A stretch of DNA of 14,446 bases from Pseudomonadota bacterium (GCA_018816605.1 JAHIVS010000570.1:1-14446), one strand, 5' to 3'. Positions 7,228 through 13,846 are shown, counted from the first letter of the stretch. Made by a program: numbers and translations. Notes: generated by a model not told the origin, from the letters alone.

Positions 7228-7990
7228 TAAGACTGAAATAATGGCGTTCTCAAAAAAATTTGGACTCAGGGCAAATGTGATTGAAAAAGACTATGTGCTT
7301 GGCTGGGTGCTTGCCGGCATATTCAACCATGGAAGGATAGGCCCAGACTGGATTTTTAAGGGGGGAACCTGTCTTAAGAAATGCTATTATGACACCCTTC
7401 GGTTTTCTGAAAATCTTGATTTTACTTTGATTAAACCCGAACATCTGGATCAGGCGTTTCTGGTCAATTGTTTTAACGATATTTCCCAATGGGTCTATGA
7501 TGCAACCGGTGTTGAAATCATAAAAGACCTTATCCGGTTCGATGTGTATGAGAATCACCGCGGCGGCCTGTCTGTCCAGGGGCGTATCGGATACCGCGGG
7601 CCCTTGCAGCCGAGAGGGGATCTTCCCCGCCTGAAGCTGGATTTAACGATTGATGAAATCCTGGTGGAAAATCCTGTGGTAAGGGATGTCCACCACCCCT
7701 ATTCAGACTGCCCGGATGACGGCATACAGATCAATTGTTATTGTTTTGAGGAAGTTTTTGCAGAAAAAATAAGAGCCCTGGCAGAGCGGGAAAGCCCAAG
7801 GGACGTGTATGATGTGGTCCTTTTGTATCGCCATGAGAAATTGAGAGCCCCAAAAGACATTATTTTAAGTGCGCTTGAGAAAAAATGCGCGTTTAAAAAC
7901 ATACCTGTTCCCACCATGGAGACCCTGAGAAATCGTCCGGAACGCGAAGAGCTGGAAGCGGAATGGGCGACATGCTTGCCCATCAAATGA
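7220..7990 (+). CDS. abiEii: AbiEii nucleotidyltransferase toxin, C-terminally frameshifted
   Basis: AbiEii toxins are DNA polymerase beta-fold nucleotidyltransferases; related toxins modify tRNA ends. I place the start at TTG 7220 (reading MIDKTEIMAF) because AGGAGA lies nine bases upstream and the family begins this way; an ATG at 7166 would add 18 atypical residues. Visible motifs are RANVIEKDYVLGW, FKGGTCLKK (46-54), RFSENLDF (61-68), LKLDLT, and FAEKIRAL with RDVYDVVLLYR. Two oddities stand out. The usual S-E-D-x-D is S-E-N-L-D here, with Asn65 replacing an acidic residue. The frame also ends early at 7990, while the typical C-terminus continues in the -1 frame to 8085. As read, the protein has 256 residues against an expected 288. 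It may be inactive. Confidence 0.85.
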   Translation: MIDKTEIMAFSKKFGLRANVIEKDYVLGWVLAGIFNHGRIGPDWIFKGGTCLKKCYYDTLRFSENLDFTLIKPEHLDQAFLVNCFNDISQWVYDATGVEIIKDLIRFDVYENHRGGLSVQGRIGYRGPLQPRGDLPRLKLDLTIDEILVENPVVRDVHHPYSDCPDDGIQINCYCFEEVFAEKIRALAERESPRDVYDVVLLYRHEKLRAPKDIILSALEKKCAFKNIPVPTMETLRNRPEREELEAEWATCLPIK

Positions 7991-8085
7991 CGTCTCTTCC
8001 TGCTTTTGAACTGTTCTGGACAGAGGTTTTACAGGTAATGGACTGGCTTGGGAGTTCAGAAATGAAAAAAAGGGAGAATAAATGA
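7966..8085 (+). pseudogene. Displaced C-terminus of abiEii in the -1 frame
   Basis: Directly after codon 249 (TGG, 7964-7966), the -1 frame reads GDMLAHQMTSLPAFELFW, the conserved AbiEii ending (M-L-A-H-Q, L-P-x-F-x-x-F-W), and runs to TGA at 8083-8085. One lost base in the GGG run at 7965-7967 explains the break. The restored stop overlaps the next start codon as ATGA (8082-8085), the arrangement expected of an intact operon. A base-calling error is the alternative to a true mutation. No slippery heptamer is present. Confidence 0.75.
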
Positions 8086-8342
8086 GTCCGGCAGATATTG
8101 TACAAAAATTATGGAACTATTGTAATGTCCTGCGGGAGGACGGGATGAACTGTTTGATCATTACCGTCATGTTTTGGAAGATTTGGGAAATTGTCAATGA
8201 TCTTTCCCGGTTTGTGAAAAAAGACGGCCGCTGGTATTCTTGCGACGGCCAGATGCTTCCCCCGGTGGTCTGGGGCAGGAATCAACCCTGTTGGTGCAAA
8301 AGCCATAAAAAATACCAGGTACTACAACAGGGAGGGCTATGA
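8082..8342 (+). pseudogene. Chimeric remnant: HsdM N-terminus joined to YchJ-like SEC-C tail
   Basis: The 86-residue frame joins two unrelated relics. Residues 1-22 (DIVQKLWNYCNVLREDG) match the extreme N-terminus of type I methyltransferase HsdM, which should continue with a Y-x-x-Q-L-T-Y-L-L-F-L-K-M block that is absent. Residues about 39-79 (DLSRFVKKDGRWYSCDG, then WGRNQPCWCKSHKKY) match the end of YchJ/UPF0225 proteins and their SEC-C zinc motif. That motif is normally C-x-C-G-S-G-K-K-Y-K-K-C-C; here the two final Cys are lost. The middle is unrecognisable. The ORF has GGAG upstream, starts in an ATGA overlap with the restored abiEii end, and its stop overlaps the lysE-type start. Translation is possible, but I expect neither original function. 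Confidence 0.65.
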
Positions 8343-8956
8343 TTCATTTTCTTGTCATGGGCAGTTTGCTGGGGCTGTCCGCCGGCATGGCCCCGGGGCC
8401 CCTTTTGACCCTTGTGGTGTCGGAAACCCTTGCCCGGGACGTCCGATCCGGTATCCGGGTGGCCCTTGCCCCAATTTTCAGTGACCTGCCCATTGTGCTG
8501 TTGACCCTGTTTGTTTTGTCGAAATTGTCGGATTTCCAACCTGTTCTGGGGGCAATTTCCCTTGTGGGCGGGGGCATGATTTTTTATATGGGGATCCAGG
8601 GAATTGCCAGCACAGGCGTGGTGCTGGATCTGGAGAATACGGCATCCCGGTCCCTGGCAAAGGGCATCTGGGTCAATATCCTAAGTCCCCATCCCTATCT
8701 TTTCTGGATCAGCGTGGGCGGTCCGGCCATGACCCGGGCCATGGAAGTAAATTTCTGGGCAGCCCTCTTTTTTATGACAAGCTTTTATCTGCTTTTGGTG
8801 GGCTCAAAGGTTTGTCTGGCAGTTATCGTGGGCCGATCCAAAGCCTTTTTAAAGGGGAAAATTTATGTAGTTACCCTCAAATGCCTGGGGGCAATGCTCT
8901 GCGGTTTGGCCCTCCTTTTGTTCAAGGAGGGCCTGGTTTTGCTGGGCTTTCTTTAG
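8339..8956 (+). CDS. LysE/RhtB family amino-acid exporter
   Basis: This 205-residue inner-membrane protein belongs to the LysE/RhtB translocators, which export amino acids or similar small metabolites by exchange with the ion gradient. It shows the family's N-terminal signature GLSAGMAPGPLLTLV (11-25) and about six hydrophobic segments (near 1-25, 41-61, 68-90, 110-132, 137-165 and 178-204), with NILSPHPYLFW in the fourth. The start follows GGAGGG by two bases and overlaps the preceding stop as ATGA. It is on the plus strand after the abiE scar, with marR 145 bases beyond. The substrate cannot be told from sequence. The gene is intact and was probably joined to the scar by deletion. Confidence 0.88.
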   Translation: MIHFLVMGSLLGLSAGMAPGPLLTLVVSETLARDVRSGIRVALAPIFSDLPIVLLTLFVLSKLSDFQPVLGAISLVGGGMIFYMGIQGIASTGVVLDLENTASRSLAKGIWVNILSPHPYLFWISVGGPAMTRAMEVNFWAALFFMTSFYLLLVGSKVCLAVIVGRSKAFLKGKIYVVTLKCLGAMLCGLALLLFKEGLVLLGFL

Positions 8957-9050
8957 GCGCGGCCCGGCAAAAGGATTGGCCCGCAGCCCGTAAAAGTTCT
9001 ATCTGTCGACACCCTTGCCTCGGGTTGAAATGATCCCGTATAAATTAAGA

Positions 9051-9091
9051 TTGACAAATTGGGGAGGGTGGATTATTTGTTCGTATACAAA
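9051..9091 (+). promoter_or_regulatory. marR promoter with candidate autoregulatory operator
   Basis: A perfect TTGACA (9051-9056) is followed at spacing 17 by TATTTG (9074-9079), and the sequence then runs into TGTTCGTATACAAA (9078-9091). The reverse complement of this element, TTTGTATACGAAC, matches TTTGTATACTGAC at the next gene's promoter in 11 of 13 bases. The site overlaps the expected transcription start, fitting autorepression by the MarR protein. Confidence 0.55.
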
Positions 9092-9101
9092 GGAGTTTGA
9101 T

Positions 9102-9533
9102 ATGGAAAATTTGCCGGGCAATATTCCCGATTGTACATTTTTCTTTCTGGCCAAAGCCCATCAAAAGGCCCATGGCCTGTTAAAAAAAAAGTTGGCCCCC
9201 TATGGGCTGACCAATATGCAGCACCTTATTCTTGAAGGTATCTGGTATCAGGAAGGGGCCACGGCTGCTGAATTGGGCAAGATGCTGATTCTGGATAAGG
9301 CGACATTGTCCGGTATTATCGATCGCCTGGACGAGGGGGGATGGATAGAAAAACGGCCGGATGAGGCGGACAAGCGCATTTTCAGGCTCTATCCGTCCGA
9401 CAGGGCCAATGCGCTCAAAGAAGAATTGATTGCGGTGAGGATAAAAGGCAATGATTCCTTATTGGCAGATTTTACCATGGAAGAGAAGATAATTTTCAAG
9501 CGGTTGCTGCGAAGTCTGTTTTTGGCAGAATAA
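9102..9533 (+). CDS. MarR family transcriptional regulator
   Basis: MarR proteins are dimeric winged helix repressors released by small ligands. The 143 residues fit the family: an N-terminal dimerisation helix (FFFLAKAHQKAHGLLKKKL), then the DNA-binding domain AAELGKMLILDKATLSGIID (55-74), a wing with RPDEADKRIF (85-94), and a C-terminal helix pair. I chose the ATG at 9102 because AAGGAG lies six bases upstream; the frame opens further, at 9015, without a ribosome site. The next gene, an acyl-CoA dehydrogenase, starts 76 bases after the stop and has a matching GTATAC element over its -10. That makes an acyl-CoA or aromatic-CoA ligand plausible, as known for some MarR relatives, but this is inference. 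Confidence 0.9.
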   Translation: MENLPGNIPDCTFFFLAKAHQKAHGLLKKKLAPYGLTNMQHLILEGIWYQEGATAAELGKMLILDKATLSGIIDRLDEGGWIEKRPDEADKRIFRLYPSDRANALKEELIAVRIKGNDSLLADFTMEEKIIFKRLLRSLFLAE

Positions 9534-9560
9534 CCCGGAAAACAGATGGACATCCGGGCA

Positions 9561-9593
9561 TTGTCATCGAAATTAATAGTTTGTATACTGACT
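9561..9593 (+). promoter_or_regulatory. Acyl-CoA dehydrogenase promoter with MarR-type operator over the -10
   Basis: TTGTCA (9561-9566) and TATACT (9584-9589) are separated by 17 bases and each matches consensus at five of six positions, a strong sigma70 promoter. A 16-base palindrome, AGT-N2-GTATAC-N2-ACT (9578-9593), covers the -10. Its TTTGTATACNNAC part recurs in inverse orientation at the marR promoter. Binding there would block RNA polymerase. Confidence 0.6.
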
Positions 9594-9609
9594 TAAAAAG
9601 GGGGGCACA

Positions 9610-11316
9610 ATGTTGCTGTTTAATCCGAAAAAATACCAGGACAGAAACTATCCTGATGAAAGATCCAAAGAGATTATGTTGAAAACCATTGAATGGTTTG
9701 AAAACAAAGGGCTTAAAAAACTGAATGAAGATTATCATGCCCGTGAATTCACCTATGACTTTGCCCAGTTCGTCAAAGAGGAAAAAATTTTTGAAACCCT
9801 TTTTCTGCCAAAGGGGTATGGGGCCAAAGGTCAGTATTACAGCACCTACAGGATGTTTGAATTCTCAGAAATCTGTGGCTTTTACGGTTCAGCCTATTGG
9901 TATATGTACCATGTGTCCACCCTGGGCCTGGACCCGGTATTTCTGGGGGACAACGAAGCATTTAAGCACAAAGCCGTGGAAACCTTAAAGGAAAATCCCC
10001 TTTGCGGATTCGGGCTTTCGGAAAAAGACCACGGGGCGGATATCTACTCCTCTTCCATGAAGCTTTTTCCCTGCGATGACGGAACCTATGTGGCCCGGGG
10101 AACCAAGTATTACATCGGCAACGGAAATGAAGCCGGGATCATCACTGTTTTCGGAAAGATTGCAGACACGGAGGAGTATGTTTTTTTTGTGGTTGACTCA
10201 AAACACGAGAAATATGAGTGCGTTAAGAATGTGATTGATGCCCAGAACTACGTGGCTGAGTTTGTCCTTCATGATTATCCCATTACCGATGACCTGATCC
10301 TTTCCCGGGGCCCCAAGGCATGGGATGACATGCTCAACACCATCAATATCTGTAAATTCAATATCGGTTCCGGTGCCATCGGCATCGTCACCCATTCCTT
10401 TTACGAATCCCTGAACCATGCAGCCCATCGCAATCTTTACGGCAAGAATGTGACCGAGTTCGCCCACGTCAAACGCCTTTTTCTGGATTCCTATTGCCGC
10501 CTTGCCGCCATGAAATTATTCGGCCTGAGGGCAACCGATTACATGCGGTGTGCCTCAAAGGAGGATAAGCGTTACCTGCTGTACAATCCGATCATGAAGA
10601 TGAAAGTGGCCATCCAGGGAGAAGCGGTCCATGAAATGCTCTGGGATATCATTGCAGCAAAGGGATTTGAAAAAGACAATTTTTTTAGCCAGGCGGTGGT
10701 TGACCTGCGGGGATATCCCAAGCTCGAAGGAACCCGGCATGTGAATATGGCCCTCATTGTCAAGCTGATCCCAAGTTTCATGTTCAATCCCGGAAAATTT
10801 CCCGAGATCCCCAAAATGAACGGGGCGCAAAACGACGACTATCTTTTCAACCAGGGACCCACGAGGGGGTATGCAAAAATACAATTCCATGATTTCCGTA
10901 ACGCCTATGCCTCAAAAAGCTTGCCCAATATCCTGATTTTCCAGGAGCAGATCAAAGCCTATGAAGCATATCTGATGGTTTCGGGCATGGAATTGAAAGA
11001 CCAGATGATGAACGATTTTGATTATCTGCTGTGTGTGGGGGAAATATTTACCCTGGTGGCATATGGACAGCTGATTATCGAGAGCGCTGCAATTGAAAAG
11101 ATCGACGACGATCTATTGGATCTGATTTTTGATTTTATGGTCAGGGATTTTTCAAAATTCGGCCTTGAACTTTATGAAAAGGGCTTGTCCACAGAGCCCC
11201 AGCAGGCCGCCTGTCTGAAAATGATCAAACGGCCGGCAGTCGACGATGCAAAGTTCGAAAGGGTTTTGAAAGAGCATGTATATTCCCTGGTGGATGCCTA
11301 TGAAATGACGCCCTAA
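9610..11316 (+). CDS. Acyl-CoA dehydrogenase, long form (568 aa)
   Basis: This FAD enzyme should oxidise an acyl-CoA at C2-C3 to the 2-enoyl-CoA, passing electrons to an electron-transferring flavoprotein. The family N-terminal and middle domains are visible: FLPKGYGAKGQ (65-75) and the flavin-contact loop FGLSEKDHGAD (134-144), equivalent to L-T-E-P-x-A-G-S-D. YPKLEGTRHVN (369-379) carries the Glu-Gly-Thr (373-375) whose Glu is the expected catalytic base. Its 568 residues exceed the usual 380-400, with a C-terminal extension of about 180 residues; long forms occur in deltaproteobacterial and DmdC-like enzymes. AAGGGGGG precedes the ATG. The substrate is unknown. A MarR gene upstream and a convergent crotonase-family gene downstream suggest a regulated acyl-CoA degradation unit. 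Confidence 0.88.
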   Translation: MLLFNPKKYQDRNYPDERSKEIMLKTIEWFENKGLKKLNEDYHAREFTYDFAQFVKEEKIFETLFLPKGYGAKGQYYSTYRMFEFSEICGFYGSAYWYMYHVSTLGLDPVFLGDNEAFKHKAVETLKENPLCGFGLSEKDHGADIYSSSMKLFPCDDGTYVARGTKYYIGNGNEAGIITVFGKIADTEEYVFFVVDSKHEKYECVKNVIDAQNYVAEFVLHDYPITDDLILSRGPKAWDDMLNTINICKFNIGSGAIGIVTHSFYESLNHAAHRNLYGKNVTEFAHVKRLFLDSYCRLAAMKLFGLRATDYMRCASKEDKRYLLYNPIMKMKVAIQGEAVHEMLWDIIAAKGFEKDNFFSQAVVDLRGYPKLEGTRHVNMALIVKLIPSFMFNPGKFPEIPKMNGAQNDDYLFNQGPTRGYAKIQFHDFRNAYASKSLPNILIFQEQIKAYEAYLMVSGMELKDQMMNDFDYLLCVGEIFTLVAYGQLIIESAAIEKIDDDLLDLIFDFMVRDFSKFGLELYEKGLSTEPQQAACLKMIKRPAVDDAKFERVLKEHVYSLVDAYEMTP

Positions 11317-11318
11317 AT

Positions 11319-11375
11319 AAAAAACCTCCAAACGGTCAATCAGATGCATGGACAAGTCTGTGGTTGACCGTTTGG
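11319..11375 (-). terminator. Rho-independent terminator of the crotonase-family gene
   Basis: A perfect 12-bp inverted repeat, CCAAACGGTCAA (11328-11339) and TTGACCGTTTGG (11364-11375), encloses 24 bases that can form an inner CAGA/TCTG stem. Read on the minus strand the hairpin is followed by AGGTTTTTTATTT, a good U-tract. It therefore terminates the minus-strand gene. For the convergent dehydrogenase the same hairpin lacks a U-run. Confidence 0.7.
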
Positions 11376-11408
11376 GGCATTTGATCGGGTTGGCTCAGAT
11401 CCGGGGGA

Positions 11409-12131
11409 TCATTCAGCCACAAACAGATTCAACACATCGATATATTCAGGGTCTTCCTCATCAATAATACGGACAAGCTCCTTATACATTCGTTTTTTCA
11501 ATTCCTTGAAAATCCCTCTTTTCTTGGCAAAACTGCCTGCAAAACCAATTGCCTCTGACATTAATTGTTCCTGGTCGTCGCAGGCCTTGACAATGACATT
11601 GGCGGTCTCAAGTTCCACGGCTGTCACCCGACGGCCGGACAACAGCATCTGGTTGAACTGGTATTCGGGAATGGCCTTGCGCACAAATCCGATCATTCCG
11701 GGTAAAAACGGGATGGACACATCCACTTCGGGAAAGCAGAAAAAGCCTTTGTCTTTTCTCATGAACCGAAAATCGCAGGCACAGGACAGGATGGCACCAT
11801 TGCCGAAAGCGTGGCCGTTAATGGCCGCAATCACCGGAACGGGAAAAAGCAGCAGCCGTTTGAAAATCGTGTTCATGCCATACATGAACGAAATAACCTC
11901 CTGGTTTTCAGACGACTGGAGCTTCCCCCCGATCCATTCCACATCAATGCCCTGGGAAAAATTTTTTTCATCTGTCGAGGTCAGGACCATTGCCCGGATA
12001 TCGGTATCCCCGAGAATTTCATCCAGGCACTGGTTCATACGTTCCGCAAAGGCTTGGTTCATTTTGTTGGGGCCGTTGCACATTTTTACAATTGCCACCC
12101 CGTTTTCTTTATTCCACTCAATGATTGCCAT
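11409..12131 (-). CDS. Enoyl-CoA hydratase/isomerase family protein, isomerase-like
   Basis: This 240-residue crotonase-fold protein acts on CoA thioesters. FSQGIDVEW (58-66) and NGHAFGNGAIL (105-115) provide the two oxyanion-hole peptides, and FPEVDVSIPFLPGM (133-146) carries Glu135, equivalent to Glu164 of rat crotonase. The second catalytic Glu of true hydratases (Glu144, in G-G-G-C-E) is replaced by Ile114. A single Glu at the Glu164 site is typical of delta3,delta2-enoyl-CoA isomerases, so isomerisation is more likely than hydration, although other crotonase reactions are possible. The ATG has AGGAG upstream. It converges with the acyl-CoA dehydrogenase and has its own promoter and terminator. 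The two enzymes could act in one beta-oxidation route. Confidence 0.85.
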   Translation of the reverse strand: MAIIEWNKENGVAIVKMCNGPNKMNQAFAERMNQCLDEILGDTDIRAMVLTSTDEKNFSQGIDVEWIGGKLQSSENQEVISFMYGMNTIFKRLLLFPVPVIAAINGHAFGNGAILSCACDFRFMRKDKGFFCFPEVDVSIPFLPGMIGFVRKAIPEYQFNQMLLSGRRVTAVELETANVIVKACDDQEQLMSEAIGFAGSFAKKRGIFKELKKRMYKELVRIIDEEDPEYIDVLNLFVAE

Positions 12132-12175
12132 GGGTTTCTCCTGTATTTAATATCCATTCCAACAAGTAAACAATG

Positions 12176-12211
12176 TTATTGGACAATAAATCAAATGCGC
12201 TCATATTTCAA
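12176..12211 (-). promoter_or_regulatory. Promoter of the crotonase-family gene with palindrome over the -10
   Basis: On the minus strand TTGAAA (12211-12206) and TATTGT (12188-12183) are 17 bases apart. A 14-base palindrome, TTATTG-GA-CAATAA (12176-12189), overlaps the -10, so a repressor site is plausible. No regulator can be named; the palindrome differs from the GTATAC element at the marR promoter. The rest of the gap between 12132 and 12354 holds the terminator at 12264-12307 and nothing else recognised. Confidence 0.45.
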
Positions 12212-12263
12212 GGTTCCGGAAATAAAAAGCCCTGCCCTTGAGCGATTTGAACCGAAAATACAC

Positions 12264-12307
12264 AAAAAACACCCCAACGGATTCTGGATCAATTGGGGTG
12301 TTTTTTT
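12264..12307. terminator. Bidirectional terminator after pspC
   Basis: AAAAAACACCCCAA (12264-12277) pairs with TTGGGGTGTTTTTT (12293-12306) around a 15-base loop, so both strands show a G/C stem ending in a U-run. It lies 48 bases past the pspC stop and ends the psp operon. It also insulates the upstream region of the crotonase-family gene on the same strand. Confidence 0.85.
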
Positions 12308-12354
12308 GTGCGCACGCCGGCTCTTTTATGGGAGGATGGGGGCAATGGGTTCCA

Positions 12355-12792
12355 TTACAGCTCAAATTCCCGGGAGGTCACCGTGTGTTCCATTCTCTGT
12401 ATTCTGCGGTCAATGTTGTCAAATTTGCGTTTGACCCGCTGGATGGCAGATTCTCTGGAGTTTGTATAGGATTGATAAAATTCCTGGTCTTCGTCATTTT
12501 TAAGGGGAATGACCGGCTCCATTTTCAGGACCAGGCCGGCAACGATGTACATCACTCCCACGGGCCAGAACCCGGTGAACAGAAAGAGGCAAACGACAAT
12601 TACCCTCAGCCAGGCCACACTGAAATTAAAGTGTTCGGCCACACCCCGGCAGACGCCCATCAGGACGCCCTTCCGGGAGCGATATACCCCGCGGCTTGAG
12701 GTGATGACATCCACCTGGTCCCTGAAGCGTCCGTACTGGCGGCGGCATCGGTCAAAACCTGCCCGGGCTTTGTGTTTATAATGGGATCTCAT
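12355..12792 (-). CDS. pspC: Phage shock protein C
   Basis: PspC is an inner-membrane protein that, with PspB, senses envelope stress and draws PspA away from PspF. The 145 residues contain the PspC domain: SRGVYRSRKGVLMGVCRGVA (33-52), then EHFNFSVAWLRV, and a membrane stretch (about 61-90) interrupted by TGFWPVG, ending with VLKMEP. A charged helical tail (100-140) resembles the coiled segment of the E. coli protein. A basic N-terminal extension of about 30 residues precedes the domain. The start follows AAGGA at a rather long spacing and lies 18 bases after pspB. It is the last gene of the operon before the terminator. Confidence 0.92.
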   Translation of the reverse strand: MRSHYKHKARAGFDRCRRQYGRFRDQVDVITSSRGVYRSRKGVLMGVCRGVAEHFNFSVAWLRVIVVCLFLFTGFWPVGVMYIVAGLVLKMEPVIPLKNDEDQEFYQSYTNSRESAIQRVKRKFDNIDRRIQRMEHTVTSREFEL

Positions 12793-12810
12793 TTTGTGTT
12801 ATCCTTATTT

Positions 12811-13056
12811 TTATCTGTCTTTTTTTTGGCGTTCGATCAAGATGGTTTCAAGTGCTTCTATCCGCTCTTCCATTTTTGACAGCCCGTTGAAAATATCCTG
12901 GATCATTCTGGTTTCCTCGGCATGGGTTTGCTTTTCCTTTTTTGAGATACCGCCGGTTTTGGCAGCCCGGATAATGCCGATGAGAACCAATCCCAGTGTT
13001 GCAATCAGGAGGATCGCCCCTCCGATAAAAAACCCTACGAACATTATGCCATGCAT
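12811..13056 (-). CDS. pspB: Phage shock protein B
   Basis: PspB is a small membrane partner of PspC. I start it at ATG 13054-13056 because AAGGAG lies ten bases upstream (13067-13072) and the resulting 81 residues match the family length. The frame opens earlier, at 13128, but that start lacks a ribosome site and would overlap pspA. Residues 4-29 form one membrane helix and residues 45-78 a charged coiled coil containing MIQDIFNGLSKMEERIEALE, the conserved PspB ending (E-R-I-x-A-L-E-x-I-L). It lies between pspA and pspC on the same strand. The E. coli gene order is retained. Confidence 0.85.
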   Translation of the reverse strand: MHGIMFVGFFIGGAILLIATLGLVLIGIIRAAKTGGISKKEKQTHAEETRMIQDIFNGLSKMEERIEALETILIERQKKDR

Positions 13057-13105
13057 GATAGTGTCACTCCTTCCCGATGTGTGCGGCCAAAAGTAATCAT
13101 TGAAT

Positions 13106-13789
13106 TTATCTTTCGGTTGTACCATCATTTTTTGAGGATTGGGAGGATTTTAAATGGCTGAGCTGCCGTTCGATTTCATCGTCGGCCGCCAGACCCTCAA
13201 ACTCTTCTTCAAGGCTGTTTTTACGGCCGAAATTCACCAGGTCTGCCTCTGCTTCCATCCGTTCGATCTGGGATTCAATCTCATCAAATTTTTGCATGAC
13301 CTCGGCAGAGTCCACCCGCCGGATTTCCTGCTGGGCTTTCTTCTTTCGTGTGGCCCGGATATGGCGCTGGACCAGCAGGCGCTGTTTTTCCCGGGCAGAT
13401 CCGAGCTTGGTTTCAAGCTCCTGGATATCGTCCCGGTACTGTTCTACGATGGCGCCCAATTCCGTATATTCCTGGTCAACGGCATCCACCCGCTGGGTAA
13501 ACCGTCTTTTTTCCAGAAGGGCCTGGCGGGCCAGGTCATCTCTTCCTTTGGTAACCGCCAGCTCTGCTTTTTTCCCCCAGAACAATTCCCGCTCCCGTGT
13601 CTCTTCCAGAAGCCGCTCAACCTTTTTCCGGCTGGCAATGGTGTTGGCACAGGAGGATTTGATTTCGATGAGGGTATCTTCCATTTCCCTGATCATGAGT
13701 TTGATGAGTTTTTCCGGATTTTCTGCCTGGTCCAGCATGTCGTTAATGTTTGAGGAAACAATATCTCTAAAGCGTGTAAAAATTCCCAT
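13106..13789 (-). CDS. pspA: Phage shock protein A
   Basis: PspA is a peripheral membrane protein of the ESCRT-III-like PspA/Vipp1 family. It binds damaged inner membrane and, when stress is absent, inhibits the activator PspF. The start at 13789 gives MGIFTRFRDIVSSNINDMLD, the conserved amphipathic membrane helix, followed by AENPEKLIKLMIREMEDTL and long coiled-coil helices to about 185. AGGAG stands eight bases upstream; an earlier in-frame ATG at 13891 would add 34 foreign residues and run through the sigma54 promoter. At 227 residues it is close to the 222 of E. coli. A short Ser/acidic tail follows residue 200. It is the first gene of pspABC. Confidence 0.95.
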   Translation of the reverse strand: MGIFTRFRDIVSSNINDMLDQAENPEKLIKLMIREMEDTLIEIKSSCANTIASRKKVERLLEETRERELFWGKKAELAVTKGRDDLARQALLEKRRFTQRVDAVDQEYTELGAIVEQYRDDIQELETKLGSAREKQRLLVQRHIRATRKKKAQQEIRRVDSAEVMQKFDEIESQIERMEAEADLVNFGRKNSLEEEFEGLAADDEIERQLSHLKSSQSSKNDGTTER

Positions 13790-13846
13790 GTGATTTCTCC
13801 TAAATAAAGGGTGTTGTTTATCTGGTGTAACCTGGCAATTTAGGAT

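Noticed and set aside
7960..7975. Programmed -1 frameshift as explanation of the abiEii break
   Set aside because: No X-XXY-YYZ slippery heptamer and no obvious downstream stimulatory hairpin; a single base loss in a G run is simpler.
9534..9558. CCCGGA/TCCGGG hairpin after marR as a terminator
   Set aside because: Six-base stem, 13-base loop and no U-run; too weak to annotate.
12166..12174. GTAAACAAT near the crotonase-family promoter as a third MarR site
   Set aside because: Only seven of nine bases match and the GTATAC core is broken.
11811..12434. Plus-strand 207-residue ORF across the crotonase gene end and the psp terminator
   Set aside because: It reads through a promoter and a terminator on the other strand and has no recognisable domain.
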